35,950 nucleotides of DNA from Gammaproteobacteria bacterium (GCA_016874295.1 VGUH01000002.1:138344-174293), one strand, 5' to 3'. Shown: positions 8,119 to 16,845, counted from the first letter of the stretch. The notes: generated from the letters alone by a model not told the origin. A program made the numbers and translations.

Positions 8119-9146
8119 CGGGCGTGGCTCGCGCGGCGCGGGACGGCGGCGAAGGCCGGCACGACGATGCGCCGCAGGTATGCATCGAATTCCGAGAGTT
8201 CCGGCACCATGCCGGTGACCGCGAGCGCGTAGTCGAGCACGCGCGGCAGGTCGGCGAGGTAGCCCGGCTTGCCGTCGCGGTGCCACAGGCGCGCGAAGAT
8301 GCCGAGCACCTTGACATGGCGCTGCAGGCCCATGCGGTCGAACCAGGCGACGAACTGCTCACGGTCCGCGCCCACCGGGATCCCCGCCTCGGTCGCCGCC
8401 GCGCGGTAGCGGTCGAGCCAGGCGGTGAGCTGCGCGCGCGGCCAGACCACGTAGCAGTCCTTGAGCAGCGAGACGAGGTCGTAGCTGACCGGCCCGCGTA
8501 CCGCGTCCTGGAAATCGACGATGCCCGGATTGCCCTCGGGGCGCACCAAGAGATTGCGCGAATGGTAGTCGCGGTGCACGAGCACCGCCGGCTGCGCGAG
8601 CGCCTCGCCGGCGAGCCATTCGAATGCCGCGGCAATCATCGCGCGCTCACCCGCGCCGGGCGCGAGCGAGAGGTGACGCGCGAGGAACCACTCCGGAAAG
8701 AGCTCCATCTCGCGCATCAGGAGCTCGCGGTCGTATGCCGGCAGCGCAGTGGCATCGCCGGATTGCAGCCGCACGAGCGCATCGACCGCGGCCGCGTAGA
8801 GCGGCTCCGGGTCCGCACCCTGGCCGAGCGCCTCGAGGTAATGCTGGCGGCCGAGGTCGTCCATCAGCACGAAGCCCTGCTCCGCGTTCACGGCGAGCAC
8901 CGCCGGCACGTGCACGCCGGTCGCGGCGAGGATGCGCGCGACCCGGAGCCACGCTTCGAGGCTTTCGCGCTCCGGCGGCGCGTCCATCGCGACCTGCGTC
9001 GCGCCGCCGCGATGCACGCGGAAGTAGCGCCGGAAGCTTGCGTCGGCGGACGCGGGCGCGATGCGCTCGACGGGCGGGCCGGGCAGGCCCGCGATCCATC
9101 GTTCGAGTCTGTCGAGCCGCGGATCGGCGGTATCGTTCGTTGTCAT
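8115..9146 (-). CDS. amgK: N-acetylmuramate/N-acetylglucosamine kinase AmgK
   Basis: AmgK is an aminoglycoside-phosphotransferase-fold kinase that phosphorylates the anomeric hydroxyl of MurNAc (and GlcNAc) recovered from peptidoglycan and feeds MurU. The 343-residue product has the kinase catalytic loop HRDYHSRN at residues 191-198 (Asp193) and the metal-binding DFQDA at 211-215. Family-typical stretches are SADASFRRYFRV and VLMDDLGRQHYL. It starts with ATG, lies divergent from lptD and overlaps murU by GTGA. A perfect minus-strand TATAAT lies 26 bases before the start. The same arrangement with lptD-surA occurs in pseudomonads. Confidence 0.94.
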   Translation of the reverse strand: MTTNDTADPRLDRLERWIAGLPGPPVERIAPASADASFRRYFRVHRGGATQVAMDAPPERESLEAWLRVARILAATGVHVPAVLAVNAEQGFVLMDDLGRQHYLEALGQGADPEPLYAAAVDALVRLQSGDATALPAYDRELLMREMELFPEWFLARHLSLAPGAGERAMIAAAFEWLAGEALAQPAVLVHRDYHSRNLLVRPEGNPGIVDFQDAVRGPVSYDLVSLLKDCYVVWPRAQLTAWLDRYRAAATEAGIPVGADREQFVAWFDRMGLQRHVKVLGIFARLWHRDGKPGYLADLPRVLDYALAVTGMVPELSEFDAYLRRIVVPAFAAVPRRASHAR

Positions 9147-9172
9147 GCAGGGGCGACGGCCGGGGTGCCCGC

Positions 9173-9178
9173 ATTATA
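9173..9178 (-). promoter_or_regulatory. Candidate -10 box (TATAAT) for amgK-murU
   Basis: On the minus strand this is an exact TATAAT, 26 bases before the amgK ATG, in the 47-base gap between divergent amgK and lptD. No good -35 hexamer lies 16-18 bases upstream. It would give a 5' leader of about 20 bases. The same AT patch reads TATAGA on the plus strand, so opposed promoters may overlap. Confidence 0.5.
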
Positions 9179-9180
9179 GA
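9175..9180 (+). promoter_or_regulatory. Candidate -10 box (TATAGA) for lptD-surA
   Basis: TATAGA matches the -10 consensus at five of six positions and lies 13 bases before the chosen GTG of lptD. Transcription from it would start about 7 bases before that codon, giving an almost leaderless message. There is no clear -35. It overlaps the opposed amgK -10 candidate. Confidence 0.35.
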
Positions 9181-9193
9181 CTTGCCGCATCCC

Positions 9194-11431
9194 GTGATTT
9201 CCCGACAAATCATTACGTTGCTCGCCGTGACCGGCCTCGCGCCGTCCGCGATCGCCGCCGAGTGCGCCTGGCCGGCAGCGGAAGCGGCCACCGCGGCGGC
9301 GGAGCGCGCGACAACCGTGGAAAATGCCGGGGCGGAGAACCCGGACGATCTGCCGGTGCAGATCCGGAGCGAAGGCGGCACCGAGGTGACGCGCGCGGGC
9401 GACGCCAGGCTAACGGGCGGCGTGACGATTTCGCGAGGCGACCGCCAGGTGACGGCCGAGTCCGCGACCTACGACGCCTCCGAGCGCCGCTTCGACATCG
9501 AGGGCAATGTCGAGTTCCGCTCGCCGGAGCTGCGCCTGAAGGGCGGCTCGGGCAGCTGGAACGCGCTCGGCACCGGTCAGTTCACCGGCGCCGAGTTCGA
9601 ACTGCCGCAGCGGCCCGCGCGCGGCTCCGCCGCGCAACTCGAGATGGCGCGCGACGGCGTGCTGAAGCTCGACGACGTGCGCTTCACCACCTGCCCCGCG
9701 GGCAACACGGACTGGGAGCTGCGCGCCTCCAGCATCGAGATCGACCAGCAGGCCCAGCAGGGCCGCGGCCGCAATGTCCGCGTCGACCTCAAGGGAATCC
9801 CGATCCTGTACACGCCCGTGATCAGCTTCCCGGTCGGGCCGGCGCGCAAGTCCGGTTTTCTGTTTCCGTCATTCGGCAACTCGGACAAGAGCGGCTTCGA
9901 GATCGGCGTGCCCTACTACTTCAACCTCGCGCCGAACTACGACCTGACGCTCACGCCGTTCCTGCTCTCGCGCCGCGGCTTCGGCCTCGGCGCGGACTTC
10001 CGCTATCTGACCGGGCGCAGCCGCGGCAAGACCGGTACCGACTACCTGCCGGACGATGACCTGTACGGCGACGACCGCCGGCTGTCGACGCTCGTGCACC
10101 GCACCGACTTCACCGACCGGCTGCGCTTCGACGCGGACCTCGCGGACGCGAGCGACAGCCGCTACTTCGAGGACTTCGGCCTCGGCCCTGACGGCACCAG
10201 CATCACGTTCCTGGACCGCAACCTGCGCCTCGCCTGGCTCGGGCGGGGCTGGCGCCTCGACGGACTGGTGCAGGACTTCCAGGTCATCGACCGCGACGTC
10301 GCGCCGCTCGACCGGCCGTACTCACGCGTGCCGCAGCTCGTGTTCACCGGTCTCTGGCCGATGCCGGGCGGCCTCGAGGCCTCGTTCGATGCCGAGACCG
10401 TGTGGTTCGAGCGCGATGTGGGCGTCACGGGCCTGCGTGCGGACGCGGAACCGCGGATCGCCTGGCCGCTGCGCGGCCTGGGCTACCACCTCGAGCCGAG
10501 CGCCGCGTGGCGTGCGACCGCGTACGAGCTGTCGGACACGGCGCCCGGCGACGACGACTCTCCCACGCGCGGTGCGCCGATCCTGTCGCTGGATGCGGGT
10601 CTCGTGTTCGACCGGCAGGCCGGCGAGCGACGTCAGTTCCTGCACACGCTGGAACCGCGGCTGCGCTACACCTGGATCCCGTTCCGCGAGCAGGACGACC
10701 TGCCGCTGTTCGACAGCGCGCGGCCCGACCTCAACCTCGTGCAGCTGTTCCGCACCAACCGCTACGTCGGCGCGGACCGACTCGGCGACGCGAACGAACT
10801 CGCGGCCGGGATCACGACCCGCCTGCTGCGCGCCGAGACCGGGCAGCAGTACCTGAGCGCGACCATCGGCCAGCGCTTCTACTTCGAGAGCCCGGCGGTC
10901 GTGCTGCCCGGCGAGATCCCCGAGAGCCGCAGCGCCTCGAACCTGGTCGGCGAGGTCGAGTTGACCGCCTGGCGCAGCTGGAGCGCGCGCGCCGCGATGG
11001 AATGGGACGGTGAGAGCTCGAACACGCTGCGCGGCGAGGGCAGCGTCCAGTACCGGCCCTCCGAGAGCACGGTCGTGAATCTCGGCTATCGCTACCGCGA
11101 GAGCCTGCTCGAGCAGTGGGACGCAGCGCTCGCCTGGCGGCTTTCACCGGCCTGGCAGGTCTACGCGCGCCAGGTCTACTCGACCAGGGAAGACAAGTCG
11201 ATCGACCGCTTCGCCGGTTTCGAGTACACCGGCTGCTGCTGGCGCCTGCGCCTGCTGGGCCGGAACTACGTATCCAACCGGACCGGGGAGAGCGACAACT
11301 CCATCCTCCTGCAGGTGGAACTCACCGGCCTTTCCTCGGTCGGAACCCGCAGCGGCACTTTCCTGGAAAGCGCCATTCGGGGATACTCCCCCGCCACTTC
11401 CACCACCCGGAACCCGTCCCTCAGCCCATGA
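9194..11431 (+). CDS. lptD: LPS-assembly outer-membrane protein LptD
   Basis: LptD forms the outer-membrane beta-barrel translocon that, with LptE, places LPS in the outer leaflet. The product is 745 residues from the chosen GTG and has a signal peptide ending near Ala21-Ala22. The N-terminal OstA/beta-jellyroll region follows (DARLTGGVTISRGDRQVTAE, FDIEGNVEF), then CPAGNTDWELRA, then a long 26-strand barrel region. All four cysteines of the essential disulfides are present: Cys24, Cys167 and the adjacent pair Cys681-Cys682 in YTGCCWRLR. The C-terminus (ELTGLSSVGTRSGTFLESAI) is typical. The start is uncertain (GTG 9194 or TTG 9182, neither with a clear ribosome-binding site). The stop shares ATGA with surA, its periplasmic chaperone. 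Confidence 0.96.
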   Translation: MISRQIITLLAVTGLAPSAIAAECAWPAAEAATAAAERATTVENAGAENPDDLPVQIRSEGGTEVTRAGDARLTGGVTISRGDRQVTAESATYDASERRFDIEGNVEFRSPELRLKGGSGSWNALGTGQFTGAEFELPQRPARGSAAQLEMARDGVLKLDDVRFTTCPAGNTDWELRASSIEIDQQAQQGRGRNVRVDLKGIPILYTPVISFPVGPARKSGFLFPSFGNSDKSGFEIGVPYYFNLAPNYDLTLTPFLLSRRGFGLGADFRYLTGRSRGKTGTDYLPDDDLYGDDRRLSTLVHRTDFTDRLRFDADLADASDSRYFEDFGLGPDGTSITFLDRNLRLAWLGRGWRLDGLVQDFQVIDRDVAPLDRPYSRVPQLVFTGLWPMPGGLEASFDAETVWFERDVGVTGLRADAEPRIAWPLRGLGYHLEPSAAWRATAYELSDTAPGDDDSPTRGAPILSLDAGLVFDRQAGERRQFLHTLEPRLRYTWIPFREQDDLPLFDSARPDLNLVQLFRTNRYVGADRLGDANELAAGITTRLLRAETGQQYLSATIGQRFYFESPAVVLPGEIPESRSASNLVGEVELTAWRSWSARAAMEWDGESSNTLRGEGSVQYRPSESTVVNLGYRYRESLLEQWDAALAWRLSPAWQVYARQVYSTREDKSIDRFAGFEYTGCCWRLRLLGRNYVSNRTGESDNSILLQVELTGLSSVGTRSGTFLESAIRGYSPATSTTRNPSLSP

Positions 11432-12735
11432 CCCGATTCCTCGGCGGCCTGCTGTCCCTGGCGCTCCTCGCCGGCCACGCATACGCGCAGACGCGCGACA
11501 TGTCATCGACCGGCGTCGCGCTCGACCGCGTGGTCGCGATCGTCAACGAAGGCGTCGTGCTGCAGAGCCAGCTCGACGCGCAGACCGCGATGATCGAGGA
11601 GCGGCTGCGCGGGCAGGCTACGCAGCTGCCGCCGGCCGACGTCATCCGCCAGCAGGTGCTCGAGCGGCTGATCCTGCAGGAAATCCAGATGCAGCGCGCC
11701 GGGCGGATCGGGGTGCAGGTGCCCGACGAGATGCTGAACGAGGCGCTGCGCGACGTCGCGCAGCGCAACAACATCCCCTTCGAGCAGATGCCGGCGGCGC
11801 TCGAGGCCCAGGGCGTCGACTACGCGGGCTACCGGGAGGAAATGCGCCGCGAGATCATGATGCAGTTGCTGCGCCAGCGCGACGTGTTTCCGCGCATCTA
11901 TGTCTCCCCGCGCGAGCTCGAGCAGGCGCTCGTGCGCGACGCCGGCCAGGCAGGCGTCAACACCGAGTACGACGTGTCCCACATCCTGCTCTCGCTGCCT
12001 GAGGCGGCGACGGTCGAGGAGATGGCGAAGGTCGAGGATCTCGCGCGCGACATCCGCCGCCGCGCGATCGAGGGCGAGGACTTCGGCCAGCTCGCGCTCG
12101 CCTACTCCAAGGCGCAGTCCGCGCTCGAGCGCGGCAAGCTCGGCTGGCGCCGGCTCGGCCAGCTGCCGCAGTTCATCGCCGACCAGATCGCCGGCCTGCA
12201 GACCGGCCAGGTCAGCGAGCCGATGCGCACACCCACCGGTTTCCACCTCGTGCGGCTCGACGGCGTCCGGGGCGGCGACAGCGGGCCGGTCATGGTCGAG
12301 CAGGTGCACGCGCGCCACATCCTGATGCGGCCGAACGAGGTGCAGGACGACGCGACCACCCGCCAGCGCCTCGCGGCGATCCGCGACCGCATTCTCGCCG
12401 GCGAGGACTTCAGTGCCCTCGCGAGCGTCACTTCCGAGGACCCGGGCTCGGCGCCCCACGGCGGCGATCTCGGCTGGACCGCCCCGGGCTCCTTCGATCC
12501 GCAGTTCGAGGAGGTGCTCGCGGGCCTCGCGGACAATGAGATCAGCGAGCCGTTCCGCACCCGGTTCGGCTGGCATGTCGTCCAGCTGCTGGGCAAGCGC
12601 ACATACGACCAGAGCGACGACATGCGCCGCCAGCGCGTGCTGACTGCGCTGCGCGAGAGCAAGGTCGACGAGGAGACCGAGCTGTGGCTGCGACGCATGC
12701 GCGACGAGGCCTACGTCGAGATCAGGAATCCCTGA
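11428..12735 (+). CDS. surA: Periplasmic chaperone / peptidyl-prolyl isomerase SurA
   Basis: SurA escorts outer-membrane proteins, notably LptD, across the periplasm to the BAM complex. The 435-residue precursor has a signal peptide ending GHAYA (residue 20). The N-terminal chaperone domain covers about residues 30-170 (LDRVVAIVNEGVVLQSQLD). Two parvulin domains start near residues 184 (VSHILLSLPE) and 293 (HARHILMRPNE); the second contains GSAPHGGDLGW. A short C-terminal helix completes the chaperone module. The ATG shares ATGA with lptD. Downstream pdxA-rsmA-apaG-apaH follows as in E. coli. Confidence 0.97.
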   Translation: MTRFLGGLLSLALLAGHAYAQTRDMSSTGVALDRVVAIVNEGVVLQSQLDAQTAMIEERLRGQATQLPPADVIRQQVLERLILQEIQMQRAGRIGVQVPDEMLNEALRDVAQRNNIPFEQMPAALEAQGVDYAGYREEMRREIMMQLLRQRDVFPRIYVSPRELEQALVRDAGQAGVNTEYDVSHILLSLPEAATVEEMAKVEDLARDIRRRAIEGEDFGQLALAYSKAQSALERGKLGWRRLGQLPQFIADQIAGLQTGQVSEPMRTPTGFHLVRLDGVRGGDSGPVMVEQVHARHILMRPNEVQDDATTRQRLAAIRDRILAGEDFSALASVTSEDPGSAPHGGDLGWTAPGSFDPQFEEVLAGLADNEISEPFRTRFGWHVVQLLGKRTYDQSDDMRRQRVLTALRESKVDEETELWLRRMRDEAYVEIRNP

Positions 12736-12740
12736 GCGCG

Positions 12741-13715
12741 TTGGCGCGGCTCGTCATCACGACCGGCGAGCCCGCGGGCGTCGGTCCTGATCTCGCGCTC
12801 GCCGCGGCGCTGCTCGACTGGCCCGCGGAACTGGTGTTCGCCGGCGACCCGGATTTCCTCGCGTCGCGCGCCGCGCGGCTCGGCCTCGCGCTCGCACCCT
12901 CGCGGTGGCGCGATGACGAGCCGCCCGTGCCGCACCGCGCCGGCACGCTGCCGGTCCTGCCGCTGCCGCTCGGGCGCGAAGTAGAGGCCGGCCGGCCCGA
13001 CCCCGCCAACGCCCGCTACGTGCTCGGGTTGCTCGACGCCGCTGCCGGGCGATGCCTCGCCGGCCGCTGCGACGCGATGGTCACCGCGCCGGTGCAGAAA
13101 TCCTCGATCTGCGACGCCGGCATCCCGTTTCGCGGCCACACCGAGTACCTCGCCGCCAAGAGCGGGGGCGCGCAGCCCGTCATGCTGCTGGTGGCCGGGC
13201 GTCTGCGCGTCGCGCTCGCGACCACCCATCTGCCGCTCGCCGAGGTGCCGCGCGCCATCACCCGCGAGTCGCTCGAGCGCACCGCGCTGGTGCTCGAGCG
13301 GGGCCTGTGCGAGGACTTCCGGCTGGCCGCGCCGCGTATCCTGGTGTGCGGGCTGAATCCGCACGCCGGCGAGGGCGGTCACCTCGGCCGCGAGGAAATC
13401 GAGGTCATCCGCCCGGTGATCGAATCGCTCGCCGCGCGGGGCCTCGCCGTCTCGGGGCCCGTGCCCGCCGACACCGCCTTCACGCCGGCCTCGCTCGAGC
13501 GCGCCGACGCGGTGCTCGCCATGTTCCACGACCAGGGCCTGCCGGTGATCAAGCACGCGGGCTTCGGCCACGCGGTGAACGTCACGCTTGGCCTGCCGTT
13601 CCGCCGCGTCTCGGTGGACCCCGGCACGGCGCTCGACCTCGCCGGCACCGGTCGCGCCGACCCGGGGAGCCTGTTCGAGGCCATCCGCCTCGCCAGCCGG
13701 CTCGGGGCCGGCTGA
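12741..13715 (+). CDS. pdxA: 4-hydroxythreonine-4-phosphate dehydrogenase PdxA
   Basis: PdxA oxidises 4-phosphohydroxy-L-threonine in the DXP-dependent pyridoxal phosphate pathway. The 324-residue product shows ITTGEPAGVGPDLALAA at the N-terminus (most relatives have GDPAGIGPE). The metal-binding histidines lie in FRGHTEYLA, GLNPHAGEGGHLGREE and MFHDQGLPVIKH. The C-terminal GLPFRRVSVDPGTALDLAGT is also typical. The start appears to be TTG five bases after the surA stop (MARLVITTGEPAG), since no ATG or GTG is in frame upstream without running deep into surA. A CTG at 12732 is less likely. Confidence 0.94.
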   Translation: MARLVITTGEPAGVGPDLALAAALLDWPAELVFAGDPDFLASRAARLGLALAPSRWRDDEPPVPHRAGTLPVLPLPLGREVEAGRPDPANARYVLGLLDAAAGRCLAGRCDAMVTAPVQKSSICDAGIPFRGHTEYLAAKSGGAQPVMLLVAGRLRVALATTHLPLAEVPRAITRESLERTALVLERGLCEDFRLAAPRILVCGLNPHAGEGGHLGREEIEVIRPVIESLAARGLAVSGPVPADTAFTPASLERADAVLAMFHDQGLPVIKHAGFGHAVNVTLGLPFRRVSVDPGTALDLAGTGRADPGSLFEAIRLASRLGAG

Positions 13716-13723
13716 CCGCCGCG

Positions 13724-14491
13724 GTGGTTCGCGCGCGCAAGCGGTTCGGGCAGCACTTCCTGCACGACCCGGGCGTGCTCGCCCGCATCGTCGCGGCGAT
13801 CGACCCGCGTCCCGGCGAGCGCATCGTCGAGATCGGTCCCGGGCGCGGCGCGCTGACGCTGCCGCTGCTCGAGCGCTGCGGCAGGCTCGACGCCATCGAG
13901 ATCGACCGCGACCTCGTCCCGGAGCTCCGGGCGCGCGCGGCGGCCGTCGGCGAGCTCACCGTGCACGTGGTCGACGCGCTCGAGTTCGACTTCCAGGCAT
14001 TCCGCGGCACGGGGGCCTGGCTGCGCGTGTGCGGCAACCTGCCGTACAACATCTCGACGCCGCTCCTGTTCCACCTGCTCGAATCGCGCGCCGCCATCGC
14101 CGACCTGCACTTCATGCTGCAGAAGGAAGTCGTCGACCGCATGGTCGCGCCGCCGGGCGGCAAGGAGTACGGGCGCCTCACGGTGATGCTCGCCGCGGCC
14201 TGCAAGGCGACCGCGCTGTTTCGCGTCGGCCGCGGGGCGTTCCAGCCCCCGCCCGCGGTCGACTCGGCCCTCGTGCGCCTCGTCCCGCACGCTGCCGACC
14301 CCTTTCCGCTGCCGGATGCGGCCCGATTCGCGCGCCTGGTCGCCGCCGCTTTCTCGATGCGCCGCAAGACGCTGCGCAATTCGCTGCGCGGCCTCGTGGA
14401 CGAGGCCGGATTCGCGGCCGCGGGCATCGCCGCGGACCGGCGCCCGGAGACGCTCGCGCCCGCCGAGTTCGCGCGCCTCGCGGCGCTATAA
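13724..14491 (+). CDS. rsmA: 16S rRNA dimethyladenosine transferase RsmA (KsgA)
   Basis: RsmA dimethylates two adjacent adenosines in helix 45 of 16S rRNA late in 30S assembly. The 255-residue product starts VVRARKRFGQHFLHDPGVL and has the SAM-binding IGPGRGALTLPLL and the catalytic NLPYNIST. Further signatures are LQKEVVDRM and FSMRRKTLRNSL. The GTG start lies 8 bases after the pdxA stop. The TAA stop is embedded in a perfect TATAAT hexamer ahead of the next gene. TAA is rare here: most genes in the window end in TGA. Confidence 0.96.
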   Translation: MVRARKRFGQHFLHDPGVLARIVAAIDPRPGERIVEIGPGRGALTLPLLERCGRLDAIEIDRDLVPELRARAAAVGELTVHVVDALEFDFQAFRGTGAWLRVCGNLPYNISTPLLFHLLESRAAIADLHFMLQKEVVDRMVAPPGGKEYGRLTVMLAAACKATALFRVGRGAFQPPPAVDSALVRLVPHAADPFPLPDAARFARLVAAAFSMRRKTLRNSLRGLVDEAGFAAAGIAADRRPETLAPAEFARLAAL

Positions 14492-14492
14492 T
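14487..14492 (+). promoter_or_regulatory. TATAAT overlapping the rsmA stop, candidate -10 for the uspA gene
   Basis: An exact TATAAT contains the TAA stop of rsmA and ends 9 bases before the ATG of the universal stress protein. No -35 match is visible at the expected spacing. If active it would give the stress gene a separate, nearly leaderless transcript. The hexamer could also be a by-product of a leucine codon CTA followed by TAA. Confidence 0.35.
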
Positions 14493-14501
14493 GGCCGCGC
14501 G

Positions 14502-14933
14502 ATGGGCATGTACCGCAGGATCCTGCTGGTGGTCGATCTCGGCGAACAATCCGAGCGCATCGGCGCCCGGGCGCGCGACCTCGCCGCCCTGATGAACGCG
14601 GAGCTCTCGCTGCTGCACGTGGTCGAGTACGTGCCGGTCGAGCCGATGGGCGAGACCCTCCTGCCCGCGGTGCAGATCGAGGAGGAACTGGTGCAGCGCG
14701 CGACCGCGCGTCTCGCCGAATTCGCGGAGGGGCTCGGCATCGGCGGCGCCCGGCGCCAGGTCACGGCCGGCAACATCAAGGCCGAGATCGTGCGCGCGGC
14801 GCAGGAGCAGGAAGCCGACCTGATCGTGCTCGGCAGCCGCGAGCGCCGCGGCCTCTCGATCCTCGTCAACTTCACCGAGGACACCGTGCTGCACGCCGCG
14901 TCCTGCGACGTGCTGGCGGTGCGCCTGCGCTAG
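14502..14933 (+). CDS. Universal stress protein UspA family, degenerate nucleotide site
   Basis: This 143-residue single-domain protein has the Usp fold pattern: an N-terminal strand (RRILLVVDLGEQSE), an LSLLHVVEYVP strand, and the C-terminal ADLIVLGSRERRGLSIL. In ATP-binding members the last motif is G-x2-G-x9-G-[ST]. Here it reads GSRERRGL and continues ILVNFTED, lacking the second glycine and the G-[ST] pair. It therefore probably belongs to the non-ATP-binding UspA branch. An ATG two codons on (14508) is an alternative start. It lies between rsmA and apaG, which are adjacent in E. coli, so it is an insertion into that cluster. Binding partners cannot be told from sequence. Confidence 0.9.
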   Translation: MGMYRRILLVVDLGEQSERIGARARDLAALMNAELSLLHVVEYVPVEPMGETLLPAVQIEEELVQRATARLAEFAEGLGIGGARRQVTAGNIKAEIVRAAQEQEADLIVLGSRERRGLSILVNFTEDTVLHAASCDVLAVRLR

Positions 14934-14939
14934 GGCGAC

Positions 14940-15323
14940 ATGGCCGGCACGGGCGACAACCGCATCAGCGTCAATGTCGACACGCGCTACCTCGAGGACC
15001 AGTCGGACCCCGGGGAGCACCGCTTCGTGTTCGCGTACACGATCACCATCCGCAACCGCGGCACCGTGCCGGCGAAGCTGCTCACGCGCCACTGGGTGAT
15101 CACCGACGCGAACGGCAAGGTGCAGGAGGTCCGCGGCGAGGGCGTGGTCGGCGAGCAGCCGCACCTGATGCCCGGCCAGGGTTTCCGCTACACGAGCGGC
15201 GCCGTGCTCGAGACGCCGGTCGGTTCCATGCAGGGGTCCTACCAGATGCTCGCGGACGACGGCGAGCGGTTCGAGGCGCCGATCCCGGCATTCACGCTCG
15301 CGATTCCCGGCACGATTCATTGA
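14940..15323 (+). CDS. apaG: ApaG (DUF525) domain protein
   Basis: The 127-residue protein is a single ApaG domain, an immunoglobulin-like fold. Recognisable parts are [36 protein letters not shown] with the conserved GxGxxG-like loop, and the C-terminal MQGSYQML with PAFTLAIPG. Its molecular role is unsettled; it is nearly always beside apaH. It starts with ATG 6 bases after the uspA stop and ends 13 bases before apaH. Confidence 0.94.
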   Translation: MAGTGDNRISVNVDTRYLEDQSDPGEHRFVFAYTITIRNRGTVPAKLLTRHWVITDANGKVQEVRGEGVVGEQPHLMPGQGFRYTSGAVLETPVGSMQGSYQMLADDGERFEAPIPAFTLAIPGTIH

Positions 15324-15336
15324 CAGCGGCGCAGTA

Positions 15337-16167
15337 GTGGCGCACTACGCGATCGGCGACCTGCAGGGCTGCCACGCGGAGTTCATGGCGCTGCTCGAGC
15401 GCCTGCGCTTCGACCCGGGCCGCGACCGGCTCTGGCTCACCGGCGACCTCGTGAATCGCGGCCCCGCCTCGCTCGCCGTGCTGCGCGAAGTTCGGGCCCT
15501 GGGTCGCGCGGTCACCGTCGTGCTGGGCAACCACGACCTGCACCTGCTCGCCCTCGGCTTCGCGCCGAAGACCGCCAGGCGCCGCGACCGCGAGCTCGAG
15601 GCCGTGCTCGAGGCACCGGACGCGGCGGAGCTCCTCGACTGGCTCGCCGCCCGCCCGCTGCTGCACCGCGACGGCGCGCTCGGCTGGACGCTGATCCACG
15701 CCGGCGTGCCGCCGCAGTGGACGCTGGACCAGGCCGAGTCCTGCGCGCGTGAAGTGGAGCGCGCCCTGCGCCGGGACGCGGCCGCGCTGCTCGAGGAGAT
15801 GTACGGCGACACGCCGGATCGGTGGTCGGCGGGCCTTGCGGGCAGCAACCGCCTGCGCTTCACCGTCAATTGCCTGACGCGCCTCAGGTTCGTCGACCGC
15901 GACGGCCGGCTGCTGCTCGCCTGCAAGGGCCCGATCGCCGAGGCGCCTGCCGGCAGCCTGCCGTGGTTTCGCCATCCCGAGCGCGCGACCCGGGACGATC
16001 CGCTCGTCTTCGGCCACTGGTCGGCGCTCGGCTTCCTCGCGGAACCCCGCTTGCTCGCGCTCGACACGGGCTGCGTCTGGGGCGGGTCGCTGACGGCAGT
16101 GCGTCTCGATCGCGCGGCGGAGCCGGTGCGCCTGCCCTGCCGCGGCAGTCGCCGGCCCGGCGACTGA
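15337..16167 (+). CDS. apaH: Symmetrical diadenosine tetraphosphatase ApaH
   Basis: ApaH hydrolyses Ap4A to two ADP and removes Np4 caps from bacterial RNA. The 276-residue product has the calcineurin-like metallophosphatase motifs GDLQGC (GDxHG-type), GDLVNRGP and GNHD. The C-terminal part has GHWSALGF and LDTGCVWGGSLTAV. The start is GTG (VAHYAIGDLQGC). Its TGA stop abuts the stop codon of the converging secreted protein with no intervening base (TGATCA), so the two transcripts must overlap or end within each other's coding sequence. Confidence 0.96.
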   Translation: MAHYAIGDLQGCHAEFMALLERLRFDPGRDRLWLTGDLVNRGPASLAVLREVRALGRAVTVVLGNHDLHLLALGFAPKTARRRDRELEAVLEAPDAAELLDWLAARPLLHRDGALGWTLIHAGVPPQWTLDQAESCAREVERALRRDAAALLEEMYGDTPDRWSAGLAGSNRLRFTVNCLTRLRFVDRDGRLLLACKGPIAEAPAGSLPWFRHPERATRDDPLVFGHWSALGFLAEPRLLALDTGCVWGGSLTAVRLDRAAEPVRLPCRGSRRPGD

Positions 16168-16779
16168 TCAGTCTTTCGCCCTCAGCGCCTTGCTGTTGCC
16201 TTCCGTCCGGCCCGCTTCCAGGGCCTGGGCCTCCTCCACCGACTGGACGCCGGCCAGGATCTCGAACCTGAGATCGATGCGGTTGCCGACCAGCTGGTGC
16301 GGAATGCAGTTGACGTCGCCCGCGACCGAGCGCGTGACGAGCTTCGGCAGGATGCGGTCGCGGAAGACTTCGACGAGCTCGCAGTCGCCCATCTCGAGGC
16401 CTTTCGGTGAATTCCTCTTGATCACCACCGGTTTCCACACGCCGAGCACCGGATCGCCGACGCCCGTCTCGCCGGGCTGCGGGATCCGGGGGGCATAAAA
16501 GGTGATCTTGAGGCGTGGGAATTCGGCCACCCGGCCATAGCCGTATTCGCAGTTGCGCTCGACGATCTTGAAGTCGTCGCGTACCCCGAGTTCCTTCAGC
16601 AGCAGCTTCATCTTGCTCTTGAGCCCGCTGCAGGTGTAGTGGGTCGTGAATCCCATGTACGTGATGTCGACCTGGTGCAGGGTCCAGGCGGCAGGCACCT
16701 CGGCCGGCAGGCCTTCGTCGGCGAAGGCCGGGAATGCCGCGAGCAGCGCCAGGGTCGGAATTGCGGCGCGCAACGCCAT
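16168..16779 (-). CDS. Secreted protein of unknown function with four cysteines
   Basis: I do not assign a named domain. The 203-residue precursor has a clear Sec signal peptide (about residues 1-20, ending AFPAFA). The mature part begins with a strand-rich region (LHQVDITYMGFTTHYTCSGL). Four cysteines (50, 77, 133 and 158 of the precursor) could form two disulfides in the periplasm. I recall similar uncharacterised exported proteins with FTTHYSC-type motifs in other proteobacteria, but cannot verify this here. The ATG at 16779 is chosen because AGGAG lies seven bases before it; the TTG one codon upstream is too close. It is monocistronic, converges on apaH with zero spacing and diverges from the cyclase/kynureninase pair. 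Confidence 0.85.
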   Translation of the reverse strand: MALRAAIPTLALLAAFPAFADEGLPAEVPAAWTLHQVDITYMGFTTHYTCSGLKSKMKLLLKELGVRDDFKIVERNCEYGYGRVAEFPRLKITFYAPRIPQPGETGVGDPVLGVWKPVVIKRNSPKGLEMGDCELVEVFRDRILPKLVTRSVAGDVNCIPHQLVGNRIDLRFEILAGVQSVEEAQALEAGRTEGNSKALRAKD

Positions 16780-16786
16780 CAAGGGA

Positions 16787-16791
16787 CTCCT
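16787..16791 (-). promoter_or_regulatory. Ribosome-binding site deciding the start of the secreted protein
   Basis: AGGAG on the minus strand is separated by seven bases from ATG at 16779 and by only four from the in-frame TTG at 16782. This favours the ATG. Confidence 0.65.
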
Positions 16792-16845
16792 GTCAGGGTA
16801 CAGAACTCAGACCCGGGGTCGGCCGGTGGGGTTCCATCAGATCAC

